Of a DNA stretch of 64,000 nucleotides, positions 52,601 to 64,000 are shown piece by piece. Below the pieces are notes generated by a model. That model saw only the letters and a list, made by a program, of their open reading frames with translations, made no database searches and was not told the origin of the DNA. Numbering within the stretch: position 1 is the stretch's first letter; every line of letters starts with the position of its first letter. The translations under genes and the position numbers were made by a program. The stretch is taken from the NCBI GenBank assembly GCA_036785705.1, contig JAWUZG010000056.1, positions 17,342,001-17,406,000 on the forward strand, in the 5' to 3' direction. The DNA comes from Acanthornis magna. Lineage: Eukaryota > Chordata > Aves > Passeriformes > Acanthizidae.

Positions 52601-55600
52601 GAGAGTTCTGCTGTTGCTTTCCCTGGCTTGTCAAACAACTCCGCTCAGATTTAGCACAGGATCTGCTGTTCCCATTCATCACGAGTCTCAGGACTGAGGC
52701 ACTGCAGCTGCTCCAGGGCTATACCCTTAAAAGTGATCTTGCTGTGATGTTACAACTGCTTGTTGTTATGACCTTGGCTATTTTTGACAAAGAGATAAAG
52801 ATGAAATAGGTTCTTGTTCCTAATGACAGCTTGTACAAAACATCCTTTCCGAGGAGAACTATGTTTTCCATATGTATACGTTGGGGATCAGGCTATGCCA
52901 GACAGCAGCACTATAATCTCTCTCCCCCAGGTGACACAGCAAGAAAGATGGTTTGGCATTATTATGCCAACATCTCTTTAATTACACTTCGGGCAAGCGC
53001 TGTGTTTTCTCTCAAAACTAATAACAAATCAAACACTTTGAAAACCACTTTATTTTTTTGCTACAACCTCTGCGTTTGTTTACTTGGAAATTTCTCAACC
53101 TGGCACACACAGTTTTGGAAGAGTCTTTCTTTTAATTCAGGGTTCTTGCCCTGAACTTTCTTTTTCCTACCTGTTGCGCCCTGTTTTGAGAATCCCCTAT
53201 TAACCAGAAAGATTTCTGAGACCTTGCTCACAATAAAAATTGCTTGGAAGAGTCAAAATGGTCTTCAATAAAATTACCTCATTAACATTTTGAAAGAAAC
53301 ACCACCTTATTCCTCACAGGCCTGATGATTTCAATGAGAGCTTTGTTTAGATTTTTAGTTGTTCCTTCAAAACTAACTCACCAACCAGCTAAACACATAT
53401 TTAAAGCAGATGAAAAGTCCTAGTTGTGTAAGGATAAGCTTAAATTCTTGCTGGATGGGGCCTAAGGGCCTGCAAATACAGATGTTAGCAAGGCCCAGAA
53501 GAGGCCAGGTAACCACCAACAGACAATTATATCCCTACCAGAACTTCAAGCCAGTATATCATACTGTTTGAAGCTAATTGCTTTGAAATAATTGGAAAGG
53601 TGAGCAGGTAAGTTCACACAGAGCATTTGCAATTTTGCTTTGTATTTAAAAAATCAACAGTCCAGATTGCATGGACAAAACAGGCATGATTTAATAAAAC
53701 AAGTTAAAAGACAAGGGAAAGGTATGCTGTGGTTTTTTTAAAGGATTTTCCTTTTAATTTTTAGCATCATTAAAATGCTGAAAACATTTTATTCAAGAGC
53801 TTCTTTAGTTAATACCTCATTACTTCTCTTTTTATTGTTATGGTAATCAAGCCTTAATATATTGCAGCTTTATAGCATGAAATCAAGGCTAGGCCTGTGG
53901 GCATGGACAGATGTACAACAGCATGCAGTAAAACACAGGTACAGAGACATGCAGAGCTGAATATGGCACTGGGGTTTTTTATAATTGTTTAGCAATTCAT
54001 CTGAAGTTATTTTAACCTTGACAACAGATGAACTCCAACATGTACCGCGATCAGTCACCGGAAAGCTGCACTGAAAAGCAAGTTTTGTCACTGTTGTCTT
54101 ACAGGCTGGGTTCTAGGAAAGCATGAAACCAAGTCTGAGCAAGATGATTAAATTGTTTGCATGACTACAGGCTGTAGCTGTAACTATTCAAAACATTTAA
54201 TTGAGAATATTTTAGCCAAGGGAGAATGGTAAGGCTGGTGAACTGCATTTTACACCAAAACTTTGCCTCTCCGTGGGAAATTGGGGCTCAGTGTCAGAAT
54301 TCAGACTTTCTCCAGGCATAGGCACACAAAATGAGAAAAACATTTGGGTCTGACTTCTGGTTCTGAAGTGACACTTGGACCTTGTGCTGGAGCTCTGCTT
54401 ATGGTTGAATTTCACCCATCAAATCAAGTGAAAGTCAGAAATAACTTTTAGAAAGTTATAATGGCTGTGTCTACAGGATGTCGAAACAGTATTTCAGAAA
54501 GAGTGAGTGTGCTTAGATCTTCCCCAAGGAAATGACAACACACGACCCCCAGTGTCAGGGAGGCTCCACTTCTCAGCAGGGTTTTCAGGAGAGCTCATTC
54601 AGGAAAGCATTCCAGCTCCTGGGAGATTTTCTAAATTTAAAGGGAGTGTTTTGGCTGGCGATCCCTCTCCCAGTGCAAGCGCTTCAAACAGCCAACACGA
54701 AAAGCAATATGCCTGTGACTGCATAAAATCCCTGATCCTGAGGAATGTACCGGGAAGTTCTCGAGCCCCACGGGTTTGGGATGGCACCATTCAGCCACCA
54801 GCCTCGGTTTGTCCCGAGCACAGCCCTGCAGGAACATCCCAAGCAGCCTTTGTCACTGCAGAGACGCGACCTTCATTAGCTACCCCATATTCATGAAGGA
54901 ACAGGAGGAAGGTAAGTATAGGTGACACATTATTCTGGCAGAAGTGAAAATTGCTTTCCACATTACAACTGGATAACAGTGACACATGACTAAACATGTG
55001 GATCATGGATCAGAAAAACCTGGTTAACCTCAGTTAGGCAAAGCTTTCAGCTCCTCTCTTGCTTGGAAATACTGGGAGGTACAATGTGCTGTGTTCAGCT
55101 GAGATCTGTGCATTTAAACCTTGGGATTTAAACAAAGCCTCCTCACAATAAAGAGGCCAGTCACCCAAATTTCTAGGGGCCAGCACCAAGGGGAACAGCT
55201 CTCAAGTGCAGTGAAAGCTGACTTTCATAAAGCCATTCCCTCCTAGGAGCATTCCATTGGGCTGTGCTTGTGGGATCAGACCTTGGGACAGAACATGTGT
55301 TACCCAGCATATAACAAGTGGAATGAAAGACAATGGGCACTGTAGGCCAGCAAACACACTAATTATATTAATAAAATGAAAGCTTAAATTTTGAAGCTAA
55401 TCCTGGGCTATCATTTATAAAAGTTAACGGGGCATATTTAATTTAGGAATTGGCTAACGCTTCTCTTTCCACCGCTGAAACCTCATAAATGAAATATACT
55501 GGATCCCTGCCCAGTGCGGAAATAAAAGTTATGAATAATGTTTCTATCTCAATCATTGTCAGTGCTTTAATATTCCTAATTACTTTAAAAAGCTAAATAT

Positions 55601-56099
55601 TCAATATAGGAAAAACCTTCTTTTTCTTTTATCTCCACTTGCAAGATTAAGGCAATTTAATAAGAGTCACTGGGTAGTTTTAGTCCACAAGACCATTCTG
55701 TACTTTGTCATCTTATCCTTTCCTGGCCATTTTTACACAGAATGGAGTGGTTGTTACTCAGAGTGTGCACATGTGTATAAATGTATCATCTATATCTGGA
55801 TGTCCATATTGTCACAGTATTTTTTATTATTTTAAACTACCGCAAGTGCACATGCACTGTACAAATACTCACTGTTAGATTAAACTAATTCTAGTACTAA
55901 GAATAATCGAAAGATAAAATGAGTTCCTGAGAATCTATACATTATCTCACAATTGATGGTATTATTTTTCTTCCTAAAAATACTGTTAAAGATAGATATT
56001 CAATATGTTATGTTGCCCAGTTTTTCCCTTGTCTACATTCCAGGTAATCCCAAAATGTAGCTTCAAGCCCTATAGAATGGTCTTTGTTCCCATCCTTGG

Positions 56100-56268
56100 A
56101 ATCATCTAATCCCAGAATGGTTTGGGTTGGAAGGGACCTTACAGATCATCTCATCCCAAGGCCTGCCACGGGCAGGGATGCCACCCCCACAGCAGCTTAC
56201 TCAGAGTCCCATCCGACCTGGCCTTGAGCACTCCCAGGACAGGAGCATCCAAATCCCCTCTGGACTAA
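56100..56268 (-). mobile_element. CR1 LINE 3' fragment
   Basis: The plus strand reads aatcccagaatggtttgggt, tggaagggaccttacagatc, a ctgccacgggcagggatgcc block, then gagtcccatccgacctggcc and ttgagcactcccaggacagg. This is the reverse complement of the CR1 3' end, about 170 bp, relatively well preserved. Confidence 0.92.
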
Positions 56269-57232
56269 AGTCCTTCCTCCCTGCTCCCTCCCTCTTCCCT
56301 TTCCTACTGGAACTGAGGGGACAATTAGCAGAGCTGCTGAGAAAACCCCAGGAACCTACCTGGGAATCTGTCCTGCTGCCTTCAGCCCCCAGCTCTGTTC
56401 ACCCTCGGGTCCATGTCCCTGCCATTCCCTTCACCCTCAGGCACATTTACCTCCCTCTCCCTTCTAACACCTCCCTCTCTAGATCCCTTCTCTGTTACCT
56501 CTTGCCTGGTAACGATGCTTCTTTCTTAAGACCCTAATCAATTTGGGAGAAAGGGAGGAAGCCAACACAAAATGAAATGTCCCTTCAGTTTCATTTCACA
56601 GCGTCTCTCCCCATGCAGCTTTATTTACTTGCCTGATGTACAAATTGACTCCATTTAACAAGCTTATTCCTGTTATGTCAATAATGTCTCAGGCCTGTGT
56701 TACATCACACTCGGATGTTTGTGCTGCCTGCTCCATTCCAGCATGAACCAACCACTTAAACTCACCGTTCCCAATTAAGAGAGTTTAGCAAACACAGCTT
56801 TGCCAGCTGAAAGAATTGAAAGCCTCAAGTGTGGATTAATTCCCTAGCAAAAGGTGCAGAACGCCCAACTCCCATCTCCCTAACTTTGGCAGTATGGATT
56901 TAAGGAATAGATCGTAAGTCACAAGAGAGAATCTGGGATGCCTGAAAAGTCAATGGCAAAACTCCCACTGGCTTGAACAGGACAAGAATTCTATCCAGAG
57001 AGAGTGCTTTCCAAACAGCTCCTACACTCCACAGAGTGTTTAATGAAGAATGCGTTGTATTAAAGATTTTGGAGAGAAAAAATTCTTGATAGAGCTCTAT
57101 TATCTGTATTGATATCCTAAATAACAGGACCAGAAGCATAAAGAGCATCCTCCACTGCATTTCACATTTCTTTGCAAAACACAACCAAAAAAGCCCAATG
57201 TCATTATCCTAGGAAAGAGTATTCTCACATAT
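56269..57232. other. Unique intronic sequence
   Basis: No feature was recognised. The first 250 bases are pyrimidine-rich on the plus strand. Confidence 0.5.
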
Positions 57233-57296
57233 TCATGGAACCACAGAACGGTTTGGGTTGGAAGAGACCTTAAAGGTCATTTTGTTCCAACCCCCA
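57233..57296 (-). mobile_element. Short CR1 3' tail close to the exon
   Basis: The plus strand reads tcatggaaccacagaacgg, then tttgggttggaagagacct, then taaaggtcattttgttccaa followed by ccccc. It is a 5'-truncated CR1 tail of about 64 bp in the same sense as the gene, 144 bp downstream of the exon's donor. Confidence 0.88.
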
Positions 57297-57435
57297 CAAT
57301 AATATGAATTCTTACAAAATAACCAGCAGACAACCTTCATTTTTTCATTTAAAGCATCCAAGTTCCAAGGCCATTGCTTCATAAGGCCTGGTTTTTAATA
57401 GCAACACATATTTTTATCATATTTTGATATCTTTA

Positions 57436-57657
<222 letters not shown>

Positions 57658-58404
57658 TTACTTGCGAGATTTAATTATTGCTAAGTGACCAAAATAAAAT
57701 ATACGTCTCTTGACAGCGATAGATTCATTTGTCCCTTCAGCCCTTTGTAATGAAAAACTTGAACACCAGAAACTCCTTTGGTTAGCATTTTTGCTTCATA
57801 ATAAAGTTTTTACTAAACTGACATTTATTATTATTATATTATAGAATAGCAGCTTCTTATATTGCACTCAAATTGCAACTGCTCATAAGATAAAATGGAG
57901 CTCAGTCTTGAAAATGTCTTAGGATCCAAAATAGATTTGTAAAAAAGCAGCTCTAGGAAAATAAATAATTTTACTCCATGATGCAGTGGCTGTAAGTGCA
58001 GTTGTGTCTTCTCAAGGTCACCCAGTTTTCCATAACTGCAGTTCCCTGTCTCACTCATGGAATATTGGAAGTTCAATATCATCAAGTTCAAACCAAGACA
58101 AAATGGTTGGCTGAGGAACAGCTCATGGTTTTTAGGATTCTCTTCTCCTGTGCTGTTTTGGTGTCTGACAGTTTCCAGTGTGTGCCCATTACTGAAATAG
58201 TGGGAGAGCACTGAATCAGTGCTTTAAAGGCTGAGCTTACTGCTTATTACCTTGTTTCCATTTTACCACTTAGGACATTGCCAAAACCTCAGTGTCAGAG
58301 ATTCAAATTGGATGGTTAAGTTGAGACACATCATTTCCATCTAGACCAACATGTATGAGTTATTAATAAATATGATGCAGTGGCAATGAGGTCACGGCAT
58401 TAAA

Positions 58405-58446
58405 CTGTATGTACATATATATATAATATATAGATATCATATACAT
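58405..58446. repeat. TA-rich simple repeat
   Basis: An interrupted (TA)n tract (acatatatatataatata and similar), low complexity. Confidence 0.85.
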
Positions 58447-61400
58447 GATTTAGGTCATATATAACCTATATTTGTACATCCTGTGAGTAGAGGGTTTACT
58501 TAACCAAGAACTGGCTGAAGCTGGACTGCAAAAGACAAAGATAATTCCTTCCTGTCTACACCAGGGCCTGCAATGCTGATTTGGGAAGCAGCTTTGTGTT
58601 GCTTTATGGAAAATGAGGCTGAGCCACTCAATTCCTCTGAAATCAGCCAGCAAAGCTCCTGGGGGTTGCCCTGACCCACAGGTGAAATTCCCTTTCAGTT
58701 CCCAGATACCTCCTGAGCCAAAAGCTCTCCACCACTGCCTTGCAGCTTTGAACGATTCCTGCTGCACCTGACGTTCCAGCTGGACTCCCAGACTGGATCA
58801 CACCTTGGACCCACACTCAGGCTGCCATCAAAACTCATGGAATCATCTTGTTGCCTATTCTGTGGCTGGGTCATTGCAGACCAAACCCACTGAGCTGTTC
58901 ACAAAATATTTATTTAAACCCAACTTCAAAATGCAGGTGAACTTCGAATAATCCTATGGGACAAACCTTCCTGCTCTTTATCCAGCAGGTCCCACGTGAC
59001 CAGTGATTAGAACGCTGCCTCGTTAGAACGACTGCAAGATCTTTCTAAATTAATCATTTCCTTTCTACGTTTGCTGCATGTCAAAAATGCAATTTATTCT
59101 TATTTCATATCTCATGTTTAGACAGTATTGCAGTGGGCATGAAATATTCATAGCTAATCTCTAGTCACTAATTGTCCTAATCTTTTGTGCATTTATTTTA
59201 CTCGAGTTAGGCTTTCTGGAGACAGCGAGGCATCCTACTCTCCAGCCATAAGATGAAATTCAGGACAGGATATTAGATAAACAGGATTTTCCAATAGAAA
59301 TATGCACACCTTCCTGCAATTATTTGAAAATGGCTGGTTATCCAGAACAGGGAGAAGTCTGCATATAGAAGAGCCACAAACTTACAGGTGTTATTCAAAT
59401 GACATTGTGCTAAAAGGTACAGGATATGCTGGAATAGGGATACATTGGGAATTGTGCCCTGCACAGCTTTAGCTGAGAGAACATTTCTCCTGGTTTTGTA
59501 AGAGATGTTGAAGTCAAACCTGAGATTTTACTGTTGCCTGTGTGGACATTTACAATAAATCATTCTAACATGTAAAATGGGCAGCATTTTTCACCTTTTA
59601 ACTGGGCCACGTTCTCAGCTCAAGGCAAGCATTATGAGCAAGAAGGTTGATGGGGGACTAGTTCTTTACTCTTCCAAACAACAAAACTCCTGCACATTAC
59701 TGGTCTAAATTTAGTTGATTTCCATATGAATTTATCACACCTTAACCATGTTAACATAAATATGAAATAATAGTAAATAATTAAGCAATAGAGTTTCCCT
59801 AATCACTTGTCTAGCTGCAGTCCCACGGGAGGAGTGCAATGTGAGACTTAGCAGCAAGACTCTAGAGAAAATTCCTCATTCGAAAGCACTCAGTGACATG
59901 AAAAATAATGAAAAATATATTATAATGAACTGTATCCTTGTTTTCAGGTGTTCTGACGTCCCACATCGCTGAAGATGACAATGCTTAATGAGCAATTAAA
60001 GATTCAAGTAAGTTGAAGATGCTTCTTGGAACTGTGGATTCTCTCATCTCTGGTTGATTAATTGCTAAACAAGTAGCTGTGAGCTCAGAGCTCACTAGCG
60101 ACTAATCCCAAAGGTGGGGGTCACAGAAACCCCCCTTTTTTAAACAGAGAAGCTTTGATAGAAGTAACTGCATTTAAAGTGGCAAACAATCAGACTCCTG
60201 CACTGACTGATACAAATCAGGCTTATAAAGGTCATATTAGGGTACAACTCTAAAGTTTTACCATAGCAAATAAAATTTTGAATTTGTCCTATAAAAGGAA
60301 AGTCTTGCCTTGCTCAAGTCTTTAGAGTTTAAATTAATTTTTCATTCTATTAACATTCAACATAATAGGATACAATGGTCCCCAAGGCATTCTTCATAAT
60401 ACACTTTGTACAGTGGTTTGCAAATGATCTTAATAGTTAATGGAACTATAAAAATTACTTGCACATAAAGGTCAAGAAAAATAAAGATAAGTATATACTT
60501 TCTGACACTGTCCTGTTCAACACTCAGCTAAAGGCCCCTGGAGTAAAGAAAACTTGTACCAATGCAAGGAATATAATTCCTCCCAGGATAATAGCCCCAG
60601 CACTTCAACCTTTGGAATTCCAGACTTTTCATGTCTGCATTTTCCCTCGACCACTTCACTTGAGCAATCCAGCACCTCATTGATCAGTGTATTATTAGCA
60701 TTCTTGGCATGAGTTTGACATCAGTTTGTAGTTTGATTCAGCCTGGTAATAAAATGACCTACATCAAAGCCCTGCCAAAATGCCATCTTTGTCGCAATGT
60801 GTTTAGCATGAGTTATTTGCCCACATTCAAGGTTACACAGCAACTGCTCCTTATCATGCAATAAAGGCAACAAAAGGGTTCTGTAACCATCCATTTGATG
60901 CTTATCACTTACTTTATAATTACAGACTGGGCTTTTGTTAACATATAAGGTCAGTCCTCAGGGAAATAGACCTAAAGATTAAACTCTTTTCACACCTGAA
61001 ATGGCTGCACTGAGGAATGGTTGTTAGAGGAATGGATTTCTCCAACACTAGTGCTTATTCTTTAATTGTTGCCCAGAATTTGAATTCAGATATGATAAAT
61101 GGTTTGTCTGTGTCTCCTCTCCACAAAGGCACGAAGTGGCCAGAATATTGCAATGAGGAGAAGAGCTCAGTGGAGCAAACTGGAGAACACTTCCACTGCA
61201 GAGTTCTTCAGCTGAGGGGCACCACAGGGAGTTTATCCCAGACAAAAGCAGGGATGGAGAGTCGCTCTGTCTTCCTTGGTGCTGCATTCCCCTGTACAGA
61301 CCCAAACCACGACATTGGAGGGTTTAATTTCTTTGTCACACACACTGTGACACTCTGTCCATCACCACATCACCATCCCCTGACTGCTGGCACCCTCTGA

Positions 61401-63939
61401 GCTGCCACAATCAGCCTCTTTCCCAGAGGTCAAAGTGCATTTAGGGAACAGTTTCATCCTAGGGGAATAAGTGGAGCGATTTAGCTTGGAAAAGTTTTGT
61501 TACCTTGTCCAAAAATATAACCTGTGCATTTATTTCCCAAAAGACAGAGTCACAAACAACCTAATTTGTGCTTGCACTGGAGTGTGGTAGCATTTGCAGT
61601 GGTCCTTGGAACCCGGAGGAGTTCACAGCCACCAACCCAACAACTTCCATCTGCCATTCTCCCACTTTGCTGTGCCAGACAAGCAAAATATCTCCAAAAC
61701 AAAGACCAGGATGGTTATAAAGTATGAAGAACCCAGAGCAGAAAGCAGAAAGCAGGCTTCACCAGCCGTGCTTGCTCACGGCTGTGTGTGCTGCTGGAGA
61801 GCCGTGCTGGAGCATTCCGTACACGCTGGAGTTCCCTGGGCTCTGTGGGACTCCTGCCCAGGATCATAGAGCAGCCAGGAGGTGACAGAAAGCATAAATA
61901 ACTGCAGATATATTATGATAATGGAAAACATTGCTAAATGGAGATATGGATGCTGCTATGAGACACAATGAGAAATTCAGGCGCTCGCCTGGAACTGCAC
62001 AGAATGGTTTATTTGGACTGCACATGGTACAAGGTCATTGCCTCAAAATATCTTCTTTTCTCTGTCCTACCTCTGCCAGGTTTTCAACACTATACACTGA
62101 TCTTGCCCAAACTCTGACCAATTTCAATTATTTCCTGTGAACCAAAAGTAAACCTGCAATTTTTCTTTTATGTTGCTGGTATTTTAACTTTAGGTTATTT
62201 AACCAGTTTGTCCCATGCTTGATAGCTGTTGGACTAAACAAAGCAGAAATTTAATGGAAAAGGTGATGTTTTCCTTCAATATTTAATATGTGTCCCTGAA
62301 ACAATTTGGGCCATTTTAGCGCATTCCTCCATTCCCTCGTGCCTCTTTTAGGGTAAAGAATGATTTTGTCAGGTGAAATAGCTGTTATCTTATGGGCAGT
62401 GGTTTCAGATAATGCAGCGAGGTCAATGCAGATGAAAAAAGATGTAAAAGATTCTTGCTCCTTATCCATTAGGAATCTGTTCACTCAGGGCCTCTCTGGG
62501 TTTTCCATCTTAATGTACTGGCCTGGGTCCAGGTTGTGCTGAGTCTACAATATCAGCTTCATTTGATAAGCCTGTAGTCAGCTTTTGGCTGAATTCGCGT
62601 TCACTGTGCTCAGGAAAGAGAGCTTTGATAGCAGAAGAAAGATGACTACAGTTAATGCATCCAGGTAGGTTTTCCTCATTCTTAGATTATTGCTTATTTG
62701 TGGAATGGATGATTTCCTCTCTAAATCATTGACTTCCCATCAGGAATCAAGCTGATTTGATGGTTTCCTGGATAATTGTTTCAATGAAGTGGGATAATAG
62801 CTCTTTGCATTGCTTAATGTGTATTTCTGTGGTCATCACTCAGGGTACATCCATTAATTTATCACCTTGGAAAGCACTTTCATGCAAGGTTTAGCAACTT
62901 TCAAAGATTAAGGGATCTCAAAGCCTGCTCAGGCTTTGAGGAATTTATTGTTTCAGTGCATGGCAACCCTTCTTTTTCATCTTCCCATGAAAGTATCAGT
63001 GCAAAATACAAACCCAAGGAGATCAATGTGAGCAAAGGAAAGATGAGACTGATGCAGAGCAGATAACAGCAACAGGTCACAAGATCAGCTCCTTTTCCTG
63101 TAGGTGCAATTCCAGCACTTCTTTTGCAGATTTGGAATTAGAGACCGCATCAATGCAATCAGAAGAGGATCAATGGTCTTTCTTGTCGTCTGGGACATGG
63201 GGATCTCTGACCATTGCCTCAGAGGGGTATTGATCTGTTCCGGGTTGTGTTATCCTCTGCCTTGACACCCAGCCAAAGCTCAGGGATTAGGCCATGCCAG
63301 ACATGACTTGTGAATGTCTGAAGTAAAAGAACTGTGGGGATACATTTTGAGGATTTTGTCTTTTCCCCAGAGCAGAATCTGACATATGCCAGTGTCATCA
63401 CTGACAAAAGATCAGTAAATCCCTGTATCCATTTGCTGGGAGATGAAGATCTGTTAATAAGCATCAACTCTACGGTAGGTTTTTTACACTTCCTATTAGC
63501 AGGCAAATGACAACCTGGGGTTCTGATCACTCATGAGGAGAACACAGGCTTTCCACATTCTTGAGTGTCCCAAGCTTGTGGCATGGACTAGTTTAGGGAA
63601 TAATTCCAGCCAGACCTCAATGTTCCAGACTCCCAGAGCCCTCACAGGAGGAACGCTCACAGTTTATTATCACTGGAGGAGCTGGCACTGATGAGAACCT
63701 CCTTTAGTCCGTGTTGGAATTATTGGTTTAGGCCTTACTCTAGGGAGTGGATTGGGAAGTAAACTGTGCCAGGGAAGGGCAGGGTAGGGAAGGGACTATC
63801 ACTTGCTCTGTGTGCCCTGAGAAATGCAAGGCTGGTGGAGCACAGTTTGGAATCCCAGACTGGCTGGCTCTGAGGAACAACTGAGCTGGGGCAGCACATC
63901 CCTGAGAAAGGAATGGCATCGCATCAGTGCCCATAAAAT

Positions 63940-63965
63940 AGTGGCAGTGGCAGTGACAGTGACAG
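63940..63965 (+). repeat. 6-bp tandem repeat (AGTGRC)4
   Basis: Two agtggc units are followed by two agtgac units, then ag. Confidence 0.85.
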
Positions 63966-64000
63966 AGGAGAAGGTGAGAGCCTGCAAAAGGGGAGGTCGG

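Larger units (their letters stand above)
44571..56099. other. Unique intronic sequence
   Basis: No exon was recognised. It includes simple repeats at 46874 and 49628, pyrimidine-rich plus-strand stretches near 45860-45910 and 47510-47690, and a small cluster of about six CpGs at 47849-47904. Open frames up to 147 codons (for example 48259-48702) have no domain or consistent splice sites. Confidence 0.5.

Noticed and set aside
54507..54896. 129-codon plus-strand open frame
   Set aside because: The composition is mixed and low-information, overlapping frames occur on the other strand, and there is no recognisable family.

Overview
This window looks like ordinary nuclear DNA from a bird. The evidence is a scatter of short, 5'-truncated CR1 LINE fragments of avian type: on one strand they begin with the terminal octamer ATTCTATG in reverse, then a ggtttgggttggaaggg-like block and a gccatgggcaggga-like block. 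There is also one spliced exon that reads as a vertebrate EGF-domain gene. Interspersed repeat content is low, microsatellites are short, and the background is AT-rich with a few GC-rich islands. The species cannot be named from the sequence.

Only one protein-coding exon is well supported. It is on the minus strand at 57441-57533, 93 bp, flanked by phase-1 introns, and encodes a complete six-cysteine EGF-like unit. From remembered family sequences it matches the first EGF-like repeat after the EMI domain of MEGF11 (MEGF10 is the close paralogue). If so, the whole window lies inside that gene. Positions 57534-64000 are the 3' part of the upstream intron, and 1-57440 is the 5' part of a downstream intron more than 57 kb long. 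No neighbouring exon of the gene was recognised on either side, so the adjacent exons are presumed to lie outside the window. This was reading by eye for a few conserved motifs, so a short divergent exon could have been missed.

Layout: 1-5200 is intron with one CR1 copy (1608-1985) and a CpG-rich patch with an 11-bp tandem repeat (4660-4945). 5198-5510 is a degenerate CR1 with a reverse-transcriptase remnant. 5511-27180 is mostly unique sequence with CR1 pieces at 12132, 16705, 24914 and 26528, a possible MIR-type SINE at 9595 and a GC-rich block at 16690-17165. 27184-27946 is a minisatellite of about 29 units of 26 bp. 27947-57232 is unique intron with CR1 copies at 38694, 44360 and 56100 and several simple repeats. 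57233-57533 holds a CR1 tail 144 bp beyond the donor, then the exon. 57534-64000 is unique intron.

Nearly all long open frames here are chance or repeat-driven, including the 325-codon frame over the minisatellite. I found no operon, CRISPR array, RNA gene or new multi-gene system. The most notable items are the minisatellite with its 78-bp higher-order pattern, a splice-flanked 207-bp open segment at 41359-41565, the CpG-rich patch, and a tendency of CR1 copies to lie in the same sense as the host gene.
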